Origin: GCA-003244245 sp036494005
GTDB lineage: Bacteria; Actinomycetota; Actinomycetes; Mycobacteriales; Pseudonocardiaceae
Reading direction: 5' to 3'
DNA: 64,000 bases
Assembly (NCBI GenBank): GCA_036494005.1
Contig: DASXOV010000128.1
Location: 4,741-68,740, forward strand
This document shows positions 25,605 through 33,334 of the stretch, in pieces. The position numbers were made by a program, and so were the translations under genes. Numbering within the stretch: position 1 is the first letter of the stretch; every line of letters begins with the position of its first letter. The notes below the pieces were generated by a model that did not search any database, was not told the DNA's origin, and saw only the letters and a list, made by a program, of their open reading frames with translations.

Positions 25605-25634
25605 CGGTGACGTCAGACATTGTCAGACATCGGT
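25593..25634 (-). repeat. Triplicated start/stop junction between manB and the glycosylase gene
   Basis: GTCAGACAT occurs three times (25596, 25612, 25622). On the minus strand each copy reads ATGTCTGAC. One supplies the manB stop, one starts a 7-codon mini-frame (MSDVTDV), and one starts the glycosylase gene. Confidence 0.85.
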
Positions 25635-26786
25635 GGAGAAGCGCACGCCCCCGGCTGGCAGTTCGACACCCGGCCAGACCCGCAGACCGTCGCGCAGCTC
25701 GCAGCGGGCACCGACCACCGCGCCGTCACCGATCACGACATCGTGCAGCACGGCGTCGGGCCCCACCTGCGCGTCGGCGCCCAGCACGCTGCGGTGCAGC
25801 TGCGCGCCGGGACCGATCCGCGAGAAGTCCATCACCACCGACCCGATCACCTGTGCCCCGCTGTCCACCACGGCGCCCGCACCCACCACGGACCCACCCG
25901 CGACCCGCGCCCGTGGATGCACCTTCGCGCCCGGCAGCAGCAGCGCCTCCCCCACCGGCCCGGGCAGCGCGGGTGAGGGAGCCAGCCCGCGCACCAGATC
26001 GGCCGAGCCCTGCACGTAGGCCGCCGGGGTGCCCAGGTCCAGCCAGTAGGACTCGTCCACGTGTGCCTGCACCCGGGCCCCGGCGGCGAGCAACCCGGGG
26101 AAGGTCTCGCGCTCCACCGACACCGCGCGCCCGGCCGGGATCGAGTCGATCACCTCACGACGGAACACGTAACAACCGGCGTTGATCTGGTCGGTCGGCG
26201 GGTTGCCGGTCTTCTCCAGGAATTCGAGTACCCGGCCGTCGGGCGTGGTGGGCACGCAGCCGAACGCCCGGGGGTCGGGCACCCGCACCAGGTGCAGGGT
26301 CACGTCCGCCGCGGCGCGGCGGTGCGTCGCCACCACCTCCGCCGGGTCGAGGCCGGAGAGCACGTCGCCGTTGAACACCAGCACGTCGGGCTCGGTCAGT
26401 GCCGACGCGACGTTGCGGATGCCGCCCCCGGTGCCCAGCGGCTCGTCTTCGACGACGTAGTCCATCGCCAGACCGAGCGCGGAGCCGTCGCCGAAGTAGG
26501 TGGCGAACACCTCGGCGCGGTAGGAGGTACCCAGCACCACATGCCGCACCCCGGCGGCGCGGATCCGGGCCAGCAGGTGGGTCAGGAACGGCACCCCCGC
26601 GGTCGGCAGCATCGGTTTGGGTGCCGACAGGGTCAGCGGACGCATCCGAGTACCCATCCCCCCCACCAGTACCACCGCCTCCACACCCGGCAGCGGCGCG
26701 GGGTCCACGATGGAGGGGTCCACGATGGAAGGATCCGCTGTGGACGAGTCTGTAGTGGAAGGGTCTGCTGTGGAACTCGAAACCAC
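25623..26786 (-). CDS. manB: Mannose-1-phosphate guanylyltransferase (GDP-mannose pyrophosphorylase)
   Basis: 387 residues from the GTG at 26786, chosen because AGGAGG lies 7 nt upstream. The nucleotidyltransferase start AVVLVGGMGTRMRPLTLSAP and KPMLPTAGVPFLTHLL, DEPLGTGGGIRN, FNGDVLSG, INAGCYVFRREVID and AVSVERETFPGLLA match mycobacterial ManB closely as I recall it, down to the C-terminal RVWPGVELPAGGVRFSTDV. A left-handed beta-helix of hexapeptide repeats occupies about 270-370. It makes GDP-mannose for wall and glycolipid mannosylation. The N-terminal 30 residues are an unusual pentapeptide repeat of the PSIVD/PSTAD type. In mycobacteria manB lies next to wbbL; here three genes separate them. 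Confidence 0.9.
   Translation of the reverse strand: MVSSSTADPSTTDSSTADPSIVDPSIVDPAPLPGVEAVVLVGGMGTRMRPLTLSAPKPMLPTAGVPFLTHLLARIRAAGVRHVVLGTSYRAEVFATYFGDGSALGLAMDYVVEDEPLGTGGGIRNVASALTEPDVLVFNGDVLSGLDPAEVVATHRRAAADVTLHLVRVPDPRAFGCVPTTPDGRVLEFLEKTGNPPTDQINAGCYVFRREVIDSIPAGRAVSVERETFPGLLAAGARVQAHVDESYWLDLGTPAAYVQGSADLVRGLAPSPALPGPVGEALLLPGAKVHPRARVAGGSVVGAGAVVDSGAQVIGSVVMDFSRIGPGAQLHRSVLGADAQVGPDAVLHDVVIGDGAVVGARCELRDGLRVWPGVELPAGGVRFSTDV
26701..26775 (-). repeat. 15-bp x 5 degenerate repeat at the manB N-terminus
   Basis: Five 15-bp units (GGGTCCACGATGGAG and variants) encode pentapeptides PSIVD, PSIVD, PSTAD, SSTTD and PSTAD ahead of the catalytic domain. Confidence 0.9.
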
Positions 26787-26984
26787 GGCATGTCCTCCTG
26801 GAATGTTCTCTGAACAGTAAACGGGGCGCTAGTCTGGCCCCCGGATGCCGCGACGCGGCAACCGGACGGTGCGGGCCCGGTGGTGACCCCGGTAGTGACC
26901 CTGCCACGACGGCCCGGCAAGGCGTTGTGAAGGGTCCGCTGTCGGGAGCCCCGAGGGGCCGCACGAAAGAAGGAGGCGCAGCCG

Positions 26985-27233
26985 GTGGATGCCCTGGATC
27001 GCGCCGACCAGACCCTGGCCCGGGCCCAAGCTCGCCGAGCCGGCGTCGTCACCCCCGATTCGGCGACGTCGCCGATGGACCACAGAAACACGGTGCAGAT
27101 CCCGCGCTCGCTGGTGGAAGCCGCGGAGCACGATGACGGCGATCCCGATTCGACGATCGTGATTCCATCCGCGACCGACGATCCCCGAGCGGGTGCCCTG
27201 GGTGGCTTCGGCCCGGTCCGCCCACGCCGCTGA
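26985..27233 (+). CDS. Small conserved actinobacterial protein (82 aa)
   Basis: The GTG at 26985 is preceded by AAGGAGG with 8 nt spacing, one of the strongest ribosome sites in the window, so the gene is real despite its size. The product starts MDALDRADQTLARAQARR, then VVTPDSATSPMDHRNTVQIP. I recall similar short proteins in related actinomycetes but no function. It is hydrophilic, without membrane or signal segments. It is divergent from manB with a 200-nt gap in which I see no other gene. Confidence 0.7.
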   Translation: MDALDRADQTLARAQARRAGVVTPDSATSPMDHRNTVQIPRSLVEAAEHDDGDPDSTIVIPSATDDPRAGALGGFGPVRPRR

Positions 27234-27372
27234 CGTTGCCCTGACCTCAACGTGACGTCGTCCTGACACCAAACCGGTCACGTACGGTCTCTTTCGTGAA
27301 CTCTGAGTAACCATCCATTACCCAACTCGTTGGCCCAGAGCGCCGAGTCGAATCTCACGAGATGGGTGGACG

Positions 27373-28473
27373 ATGCCGAGAAGACTGACCAGGAAACTGA
27401 GTTCCGCGGCGGCGGGCCTGCTGGCCGTGCTGGCCACGACGGTGCTGACGACCGCCGGGCCGGCCACCGCACAGCCGGGCCAGGGCCCGGTTGTCAGCCC
27501 AGTTGTCGAGGTACCCGTGACCTTCAGCGTCAAGAACACCAACCACACCGCGGTGGTATGCCAGAGCGACGGGAAGGACTACACGGTCCGCGGGCACATC
27601 GTGGCCCCGGCCGCCGCGCTGGACCAGCGCACTGCAGTGGACCAACACAGCTCCGCGACGTTGTACCTGCACGCGGTCACCTGGGGCGAGTACTACTTCA
27701 ACTTCAAGGGCGTACCGGACTACGACTTCGCCACCCAGCTCGCCGAACGCGGTCACACCTCGGTGATCATCGACCGGCTCGGCTACGGGGCGAGCGACAA
27801 GCCGCCGGGCGACGCCACCTGCTTCGGTTCGGAGGCCGACGTCGCCCACCAGATGGTCCAGGCGCTGCGCAACGGCAGCTACCAGGCCGAGTCACATGCG
27901 CCGGTGAAGTTCGGCAAGGTCAACATCGGCGGATCGTCGGTGGGCGGGCTGACCTCGCACATCGAGGCCTACACCTTCAAGGACGTCGACGCCGTCATCA
28001 ACATGGCCTGGGGCGACTTCGCCGCCACCCCGTTCACCGTCCAGGAGGTGGCCGACGTGCTGAGCCGCTGCGCACAGGGCGGCGATCCGGGAGCTCAGCC
28101 GGGCTACGCGGCGTTCTTCAAGAACTCCCGCGACAAGTTCTACTTCAACAGCGCCACGTCCGATGTCCGGGCCGCGGTCCCGCCGTTGAACCCGGACCCG
28201 TGTGGCCAGCTGGAGTCGATCCCGGCCGGGATCGCGACCGATGTGGCGCTGCTCGGGACGATCAACGTCCCGGTGCAGGTGATCTTCGGGGACGCCGACG
28301 CGGTGTTCGGGCCACAGCCGCTGGTCGCCAACGAGCAGGCCGCCCGCTATACCGGCAGCCCCAAGGTCACCACGACGATCATTCCGGCGGCCTCGCACTA
28401 TCCGCTGATCGAGGCCAACCACCTCCAGATGGTCGACGGCGTGGACAAGTTCCTGACCGAGAACGGTTCCTGA
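27373..28473 (+). CDS. Secreted alpha/beta hydrolase
   Basis: 366 residues with an Arg-rich signal peptide (MPRRLTRKLSS then a hydrophobic stretch, cleavage probably after ATA near residue 35). The nucleophile elbow is NIGGSSVGGLTSH (GxSxG), the acid is in VQVIFGDADAVFG, and the His is in PAASHYPLIEANH. Upstream, SVIIDRLGYGASDKP is the usual alpha/beta hydrolase turn after the oxyanion strand. Lipid or ester hydrolysis outside the cell is likely, and the substrate is unknown. It ends at a GC-rich hairpin near the convergent monooxygenase-like gene. Confidence 0.8.
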   Translation: MPRRLTRKLSSAAAGLLAVLATTVLTTAGPATAQPGQGPVVSPVVEVPVTFSVKNTNHTAVVCQSDGKDYTVRGHIVAPAAALDQRTAVDQHSSATLYLHAVTWGEYYFNFKGVPDYDFATQLAERGHTSVIIDRLGYGASDKPPGDATCFGSEADVAHQMVQALRNGSYQAESHAPVKFGKVNIGGSSVGGLTSHIEAYTFKDVDAVINMAWGDFAATPFTVQEVADVLSRCAQGGDPGAQPGYAAFFKNSRDKFYFNSATSDVRAAVPPLNPDPCGQLESIPAGIATDVALLGTINVPVQVIFGDADAVFGPQPLVANEQAARYTGSPKVTTTIIPAASHYPLIEANHLQMVDGVDKFLTENGS

Positions 28474-28499
28474 CCGCTACACCGCAGCTCATCCCGGGT

Positions 28500-28524
28500 G
28501 GCCCCCTGATCAGTCAGCGGGGCC
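28500..28524. terminator. GC-rich hairpin between convergent genes
   Basis: GGCCCC (28500-28505) and GGGGCC (28519-28524) form a 6-bp stem between the secreted hydrolase and the convergent monooxygenase-like gene, overlapping the latter's last codons. There is no T-run, so its activity as a bidirectional terminator is uncertain. Confidence 0.35.
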
Positions 28525-28851
28525 GCCCCGGGCCGGAGCGAGTTCCGCCATGGTCGACCATCCGTTACCGGGTACCTCGACGTTGACGATCTCCGGGGTC
28601 TTCGCGATCGCGTCCGGAATCCGGGCCATCGCGGTCTTGAAATGGTCGGAGTTCACGTGCGCCTCGCCCGCTTCGCGGGATTCGAACGCCTCTAGCAGGA
28701 TGAACTGCTCAGGCGTGTCGACGCTCCTGGACCACTCGAAGAAGAGGTTGCCCGGCTCCTGCCGGGTGGCCTGGGTGAAGTCCTCGACGAACGTGAGCCA
28801 CTCATCGCTGCGCTCGGGACGAACAGTGAATTTGACGACGATGAAGATCAT
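28510..28851 (-). CDS. Antibiotic biosynthesis monooxygenase (ABM) domain protein
   Basis: 113 residues from the ATG at 28851, preceded by GGGAG with 6 nt spacing; the much longer open frame upstream is a shadow of the glycosyltransferase. MIFIVVKFTVRPERSDEWLT, ATRQEPGNLFFEWSRS and EQFILLEAFESREAGEAH with NSDHFKT are the ferredoxin-like ABM/YgiN fold. Such small dimeric proteins act on quinones or in heme degradation, or protect against reactive metabolites; the role here is unknown. It lies 92 nt after wbbL on the same strand. Confidence 0.85.
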   Translation of the reverse strand: MIFIVVKFTVRPERSDEWLTFVEDFTQATRQEPGNLFFEWSRSVDTPEQFILLEAFESREAGEAHVNSDHFKTAMARIPDAIAKTPEIVNVEVPGNGWSTMAELAPARGGPAD

Positions 28852-28943
28852 CGGTTGCTCCCTGACGTTGCTTTTCCCGGCGCCCGGACCGGCAGACCCG
28901 CCTCCCGGCTGCGTCGAGCAGTTGTTGGTCGACAATCGGCCAC

Positions 28944-29849
28944 CTATGTCAGTCGGTCGGTCGGTACCGACCTGCCCGTCACCGCAGCGTGACCGCGGCG
29001 CATCAGCCGGGACCGTGCGGCCAGCCCGGCGCGCAGCCCCAGCCGCAGCGGCGCGTGCAGCGCGCCGGGATGGCGGTCGGCGAGATAGCGGTAGGTGCTG
29101 CGGTGGTGCTCGGCGAGCATCTGCTCGCCCACCCGGCCGGTCGAGTGTCCACCGAGGTGGATGACCTCCGCGGTCGGCACGTAGACGTTGAGCCAGCCGG
29201 CCCGGCCCAGCCGGTCGCCGAGGTCCACATCCTCGAAGTACATGAAGTACCGGGAGTCGAACCCGCTCACGGACTCGAACGCCATCCGCCGCAGCAGCAG
29301 GCATGAGCCGGACAGCCACTCGGCGGGGCGCTCGCCGAGCGCGGCGTCGGACTGGCGGTAGAGCCTGGTCCAGGGATTCCCCGGCCAGACCGGGCCGAAC
29401 ACCGCGTGCCCGATTCCCCGGCCGAGCGAGGGCAGTAGCCGCGCGGACGGGTACACCGCCCCATCCGGCTCCCGGATCAGCGGCCCCAGCGCACCCGCCC
29501 TCGGCCAGCGCAGGCCCGCCGCGAGCAGTTCGTCGAGGCTGCCGGGAGCCCACTCGATGTCCGGGTTGGCCACCACCACCCAGCCCACCTCGGGTCCCAG
29601 TTCCACGACCCCGCGGTTGGCGGCGGTGCCGTATCCCACGTTCTCCCCGATGCGCAGCAGTGACACCCCGTCCCGGCCCGCCGCGCGTTCCGGAGCGCCG
29701 TCGGTGGAGCCGTTGTCGGCCAGCAGCACCCGCACCGGCCTGCTGGTGGCCTTGACCAGCGAGTCGAGGAACGTGTCGAGCGTCTCGCCCGGCGAGTAGG
29801 TCACCGTGACCACGGCGAGTTCCTGGCCGAACCGGCTGCGGGGAGTCAC
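28944..29849 (-). CDS. wbbL: Rhamnosyltransferase WbbL (GT2), arabinogalactan linker synthesis
   Basis: 301 residues. It matches mycobacterial WbbL in detail as I recall that sequence: VTYSPGETLDTFLDSL, VLLADNGSTDGAP, ENVGYGTAANRGV, WVVVANPDIEW, GALGPLIREPDGAVYPSARL, ERPAEWLSGSCLLLRR and YFMYFEDVDLGDRLGRAGW. WbbL adds L-rhamnose from dTDP-rhamnose to decaprenyl-PP-GlcNAc, making the linker that joins arabinogalactan to peptidoglycan. In mycobacteria it sits next to rmlD and manB. Here rmlD is 27 kb away at 57405, and two GT4 genes precede wbbL on the same strand (gap 50 nt). Confidence 0.9.
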   Translation of the reverse strand: MTPRSRFGQELAVVTVTYSPGETLDTFLDSLVKATSRPVRVLLADNGSTDGAPERAAGRDGVSLLRIGENVGYGTAANRGVVELGPEVGWVVVANPDIEWAPGSLDELLAAGLRWPRAGALGPLIREPDGAVYPSARLLPSLGRGIGHAVFGPVWPGNPWTRLYRQSDAALGERPAEWLSGSCLLLRRMAFESVSGFDSRYFMYFEDVDLGDRLGRAGWLNVYVPTAEVIHLGGHSTGRVGEQMLAEHHRSTYRYLADRHPGALHAPLRLGLRAGLAARSRLMRRGHAAVTGRSVPTDRLT

Positions 29850-29899
29850 GACGTCCGATTGTGCACCCCGGCGCCCGGGACCTGGCGATCGGGACGGAG

Positions 29900-31063
29900 C
29901 TAGCGGGACCGGCCGTGCACCTGCACCGCCCTGGCGTAGGCCTCCCGGTGCCGGACCGCGCTGCTCGCCCAGGAGAACTCCTTGGCTCTGCGTTGCGCGG
30001 CAGCCGAGAGCTCCGCGCGCCGCGCCGGGTCGTCGAGCAACTCGACGATCCCGGCGGCGATGTCGCCTGCCCCGATACCGCAGTAGGCCACCGCGTCGCC
30101 ACCGACCTCGGGCAGCGACAGCCGCCGGGTGGTGAGCACCGCGGCACCCGCGGCCATCGCCTCCAGCACGGGCAGCCCGAACCCCTCACCCAGCGAGGGA
30201 TAGACCACCAGCGCCGCGCCGCCGAGGAATCCGGAGAGCTCACCCAGCGGGAGGTAGCCCGCCCGGATCACCCGGACCCGATGCGGCACCACTTCCAGCG
30301 CGCGCTCCACCTGGCCGTCCCAGCCGGGCTGCCCGGCCAGCACCAGGGCCGGCGGGTCCTCCGCGCCGCCGCCGGCCAGTAGCTGGCTCGCCCTGGCGAA
30401 CCCGCGGATCAGCGCAGGCACGTTCTTGCGCGGCTCCAACGCCCCCAGAAACGCCACGTACCGGCTGCGCCCGAGGCCCAACCGCTGCCGCACCGCGGCC
30501 ACCTCGTCGGGTGAGGGCGGATGGAAGCGGTCGGCCTCCACGCCGTGGTGCACCACGTGCAGCCGCCTGCGATCGGCACCCGCGACACGACCGAGCTCGC
30601 GGGCCGCCGAGTCGCTGGGTACCACACACAGCGCGGCCCGGCGCAGCGAGGTCCGGGTCCAGGCACGGAAGAAGCGTGACTTGACCGGTGAGTGCAGCCG
30701 CGAGTCGGTGAAGAAGGTCGCGTCGTGCAACGTGACCACGGTGGCCGCCGGGCTGGCCAGCGGCATGGTGTAATGCGGGCAGTGCAGCACGTCGGCCCGC
30801 ACCCGCCGGACCAGCCGGGGCAGTGTGGTCTGCTCCCAGGTCAGCCGGGCGGTGCGGGTGGCGACCTGCTCGGCGATCGGCAGGATCTCGGCGTGCGGGG
30901 CCAGTTCGGCGTACAGCGCGGTGTCCCGGACCTGGCATAGCACGACGGGAGCCGCGCCGTCGGCATCCAGCGCGGCGATCAGGGAGTCCACGTAGCGGCC
31001 GACGCCGCCGCGGTCGGCTGGAACCGCCGTCGCATCGATCGCTACGCGGGGCTCGGTGAACAC
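29900..31063 (-). CDS. GT4-family glycosyltransferase
   Basis: 387 residues in the GT-B fold. The N-terminus has RVAIDATAVPADRGGVGRYV and later LHCPHYTMPLASPAATVV with VTLHDATFF. The C-terminal donor site shows VAFLGALEPRKNVPALIRGF and the E-x7-E motif SLGEGFGLPVLEAMAAG. This resembles mannosyl-, rhamnosyl- or glucosyltransferases of polysaccharide loci; the donor cannot be read from the sequence. It lies 55 nt after another GT4 and 50 nt before wbbL on the same strand, so a wall or capsule glycan function is likely. Confidence 0.85.
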   Translation of the reverse strand: MFTEPRVAIDATAVPADRGGVGRYVDSLIAALDADGAAPVVLCQVRDTALYAELAPHAEILPIAEQVATRTARLTWEQTTLPRLVRRVRADVLHCPHYTMPLASPAATVVTLHDATFFTDSRLHSPVKSRFFRAWTRTSLRRAALCVVPSDSAARELGRVAGADRRRLHVVHHGVEADRFHPPSPDEVAAVRQRLGLGRSRYVAFLGALEPRKNVPALIRGFARASQLLAGGGAEDPPALVLAGQPGWDGQVERALEVVPHRVRVIRAGYLPLGELSGFLGGAALVVYPSLGEGFGLPVLEAMAAGAAVLTTRRLSLPEVGGDAVAYCGIGAGDIAAGIVELLDDPARRAELSAAAQRRAKEFSWASSAVRHREAYARAVQVHGRSR

Positions 31064-31118
31064 GGAGGGAGCCTACGACGACACGTAACGTAATTAGCCC
31101 TCATGGGCTAGCTCGTGT

Positions 31119-32249
31119 TCAACTCATCGGCCGAGCCTGATACAACTCAAGGTGTACACCCCAGACCCGGCGGGCGGTGTGCTCCCACGTGAACCGCTCA
31201 GCGCGGCGCCGGCCGGCGGCGATCATCGCCTCCGCCGCGGCCGGCGCGGATACCACGGCGCGCAGCGCGGCGGCCAGCGCGGCGGGGTTGCCCCGCTCGA
31301 AGCTCACCCCCGCCCCGCCCGCGACCTCGATCAGTGCCGGCGCGTCGGAGTGCACCACCGGCACCCCGGCGGCCATCGCCTCCAGCACCGGCAGGCCGAA
31401 GCCCTCCGCCTGGCTCGGAGCGGCGAGCACGGATGCCCGGCGCAGCACCACGGCCAGTTCGGCGTCGCTGATCCGGCCCAGCACGCGCACCCGGCCCGGC
31501 GCCAGCCCGGCCCGCCGCGCGACCTCGGCGGGGTCGATCCGTCCCCAGCCCTGCTGCCCGGCCAGCAGCAGCGGCAGGTCCGGCGCATGCGGCTGCGCCA
31601 GGGCGGCGATCAGGATGTCGATCCCCTTGCGTGGCTCCAGGGTGCCCACCGCGAGCACGTAACCCGGGGGCAGGTCCAGCCGGTCCGCGATCGCGGTGGC
31701 CTGCGACCTGGCCACCGGCCCGGTCACCGCCGCGCTGACCCCCGCACCGACCACGTGCACCGCGGCCAGGCAGGCGACGTGCCGGGGCAGGTCGTCGGCC
31801 ACCGCGGCGGTGGGTACCGCCAGGGCATCGGCGCGCCGCGCCGCCCGCCCGATCATCCGGCGATGCCAGCCGACCCCGCGCCGGGTCAGCCCGTCCGGAT
31901 GCGTCCACGGCACCGTGTCGTGCACGGTGACCACCAGATCACGCCCCCGCCGGGCGCCGGGTGGGGCCAGCGGGGTGGGCGCGTGCACGGTGTCCCCACC
32001 CGGCCACAGCGGCACACCGGAATCCCAGGCCGCGATGAGCGCCTGGCGCGGCAGCGGCAGCAGGTGCGGGCCCTCGACACCGGGGATCATCGCCGGGCTG
32101 GGATCGGCGTGCCGCGCCACCGCGCTGCCCACCGTCCAGCCGGGCGGTGCCGTCGCCGCCAGCGCGGCCGTGAGTTCGCGGGAGTACCGCCCGGTGCCGC
32201 CCGGGACCGGCGCGAGCACCTGCTCCAGCACCACGACCAGCTTGGGCAC
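31119..32249 (-). CDS. GT4-family glycosyltransferase
   Basis: 376 residues from the GTG at 32249. GT-B features: GGTGRYSRELTAALA near the N-terminus, LVVTVHDTVPWTHPDG, VLAVGTLEPRKGIDILIAAL, and the donor-site SQAEGFGLPVLEAMAAGVPV. It is clearly paralogous to the next gene and to the GT4 at 53960. It is first in a same-strand set that leads into wbbL. The start region contains an 18-bp tandem repeat that creates repeated in-frame starts (MTNSGL) upstream. Confidence 0.85.
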   Translation of the reverse strand: MPKLVVVLEQVLAPVPGGTGRYSRELTAALAATAPPGWTVGSAVARHADPSPAMIPGVEGPHLLPLPRQALIAAWDSGVPLWPGGDTVHAPTPLAPPGARRGRDLVVTVHDTVPWTHPDGLTRRGVGWHRRMIGRAARRADALAVPTAAVADDLPRHVACLAAVHVVGAGVSAAVTGPVARSQATAIADRLDLPPGYVLAVGTLEPRKGIDILIAALAQPHAPDLPLLLAGQQGWGRIDPAEVARRAGLAPGRVRVLGRISDAELAVVLRRASVLAAPSQAEGFGLPVLEAMAAGVPVVHSDAPALIEVAGGAGVSFERGNPAALAAALRAVVSAPAAAEAMIAAGRRRAERFTWEHTARRVWGVHLELYQARPMS

Positions 32250-32253
32250 GGCT

Positions 32254-32306
32254 GGAGTTTGTCATGAGGCCGGAGTTCGTCATGAGGCCGGAGTTCGTCA
32301 GGCTCA
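32254..32306 (-). repeat. 18-bp x 3 repeat at the GT4 translation start
   Basis: GGAGTTTGTCATGAGGCC (32254) is followed by a near-identical copy at 32272 and a partial one at 32290. Each contains CAT, so the minus strand has repeated ATG codons just upstream of the annotated GTG at 32249. Confidence 0.9.
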
Positions 32307-32334
32307 GTACGCACACGGCGTACCGTCACCGCAC

Positions 32335-33276
32335 GTGACAGCAGGCCCGCGGAGCACAGTGGTCGTGGTGACCTGGCGCGGCCGGGGCCTGGTCGGGCAC
32401 TGCCTGGACGCCCTGGCCGCCCAGACCCGGTCGCACCGGGTCCTGGTGGTCGATAACGCCTCGGCCGACGGCACCGCCGAGGAGCTGGCCGCGCACCCGG
32501 CTCGGCCCAGGGTGCTGCGGATGGCCCGCAACACCGGCTACGCAGGCGCCCTGGCCGCAGCGCTGCCCCTGGTGCGGACCCCGTTCATGGCCTGGCTCAA
32601 CGACGACGCCGAGCCGGAACCGGGCTGGCTGGCCGCGCTGGAGCGGGAACTGGACGACGACGCGACGGTCGCCGCCGCCGCCTCGGCGCTGCACTGGAAC
32701 GGGGCGCTGATCTCCACCGGGGTCGAGCTCACGCCGATCGGGTACGGCCGGGACAGCACCTCGACGGCACCGTTCGGCTTCTGCGGCGGTGCCGCCCTGC
32801 TGCGTACCGACGCGCTGCGCGAAACCGGTGGCGTGCCGAGGTCGCTGTTCTGCTACTACGAGGACACCGACACCTCCTGGCGGTTTCGGCTGGCCGGTTA
32901 CCGGGTCCGTGCCGTGCCCGCCGCCCGGGTCCGCCACGCCGGAGGCGCCTCCTCGGGGCACGGCACGCCCGCCTTCCACCGCTGGAACGAGCGCAACCGG
33001 CTGCTGGTGCTGCTGCGCTGCGCGCCCGCTGAGGTGGCCGCCGGGCAGCTGGCCCGGTTCGCCGCGCTGACGATGGTGCTGCCGTGGCGCCGGGACCGTC
33101 CCGCCACGCCCAACTTCGCCCTCGGGTTGCGGATGCGGGTGCTGGCCGAGGTGGCCTGCCGGTTGCCCGCCACGCTGGCGGCCCGCCGTCGGATCGGCCG
33201 GCGCGCCGCCGTGGGCCGATCCGTGGTCTGGGCCACCTGGGCCGTGACGACACGTGATGGGCATGTCACCTCTTGA
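32335..33276 (+). CDS. GT2-family glycosyltransferase
   Basis: 313 residues if started at the GTG at 32335 (the open frame upstream is antisense shadow). STVVVVTWRGRGLVGHCLDA begins the GT-A fold, with VLVVDNASADGTAEEL, RNTGYAGALAAAL, the AWLNDDAEPEPGWL DXD-type site, GFCGGAALLRTDAL and CYYEDTDTSWRFRLAGYRV. This is the WbbL/rhamnosyltransferase-like branch of GT2, ending in a basic membrane-associating tail. It is divergent from the GT4 set and ends 59 nt before the sugar ABC operon. Donor and acceptor are unknown. Confidence 0.83.
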   Translation: MTAGPRSTVVVVTWRGRGLVGHCLDALAAQTRSHRVLVVDNASADGTAEELAAHPARPRVLRMARNTGYAGALAAALPLVRTPFMAWLNDDAEPEPGWLAALERELDDDATVAAAASALHWNGALISTGVELTPIGYGRDSTSTAPFGFCGGAALLRTDALRETGGVPRSLFCYYEDTDTSWRFRLAGYRVRAVPAARVRHAGGASSGHGTPAFHRWNERNRLLVLLRCAPAEVAAGQLARFAALTMVLPWRRDRPATPNFALGLRMRVLAEVACRLPATLAARRRIGRRAAVGRSVVWATWAVTTRDGHVTS

Positions 33277-33317
33277 CGTCATTCGGCCGGAGACCTAGCG
33301 TCGAGTAATCGTTTTCT
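33273..33317 (+). promoter_or_regulatory. Promoter and LacI-type operator of the sugar ABC operon
   Basis: TTGACG (33273-33278) and TAGCGT (33296-33301) are spaced 17 nt. AGTAATCGTTTTCT (33304-33317) covers the expected start site and matches the perfect operator at 40258-40271 in 12 of 14 positions. The identical TAGCGT box and operator placement suggest control by the same LacI protein. Confidence 0.65.
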
Positions 33318-33334
33318 CAGGACAGGGGTGTCCA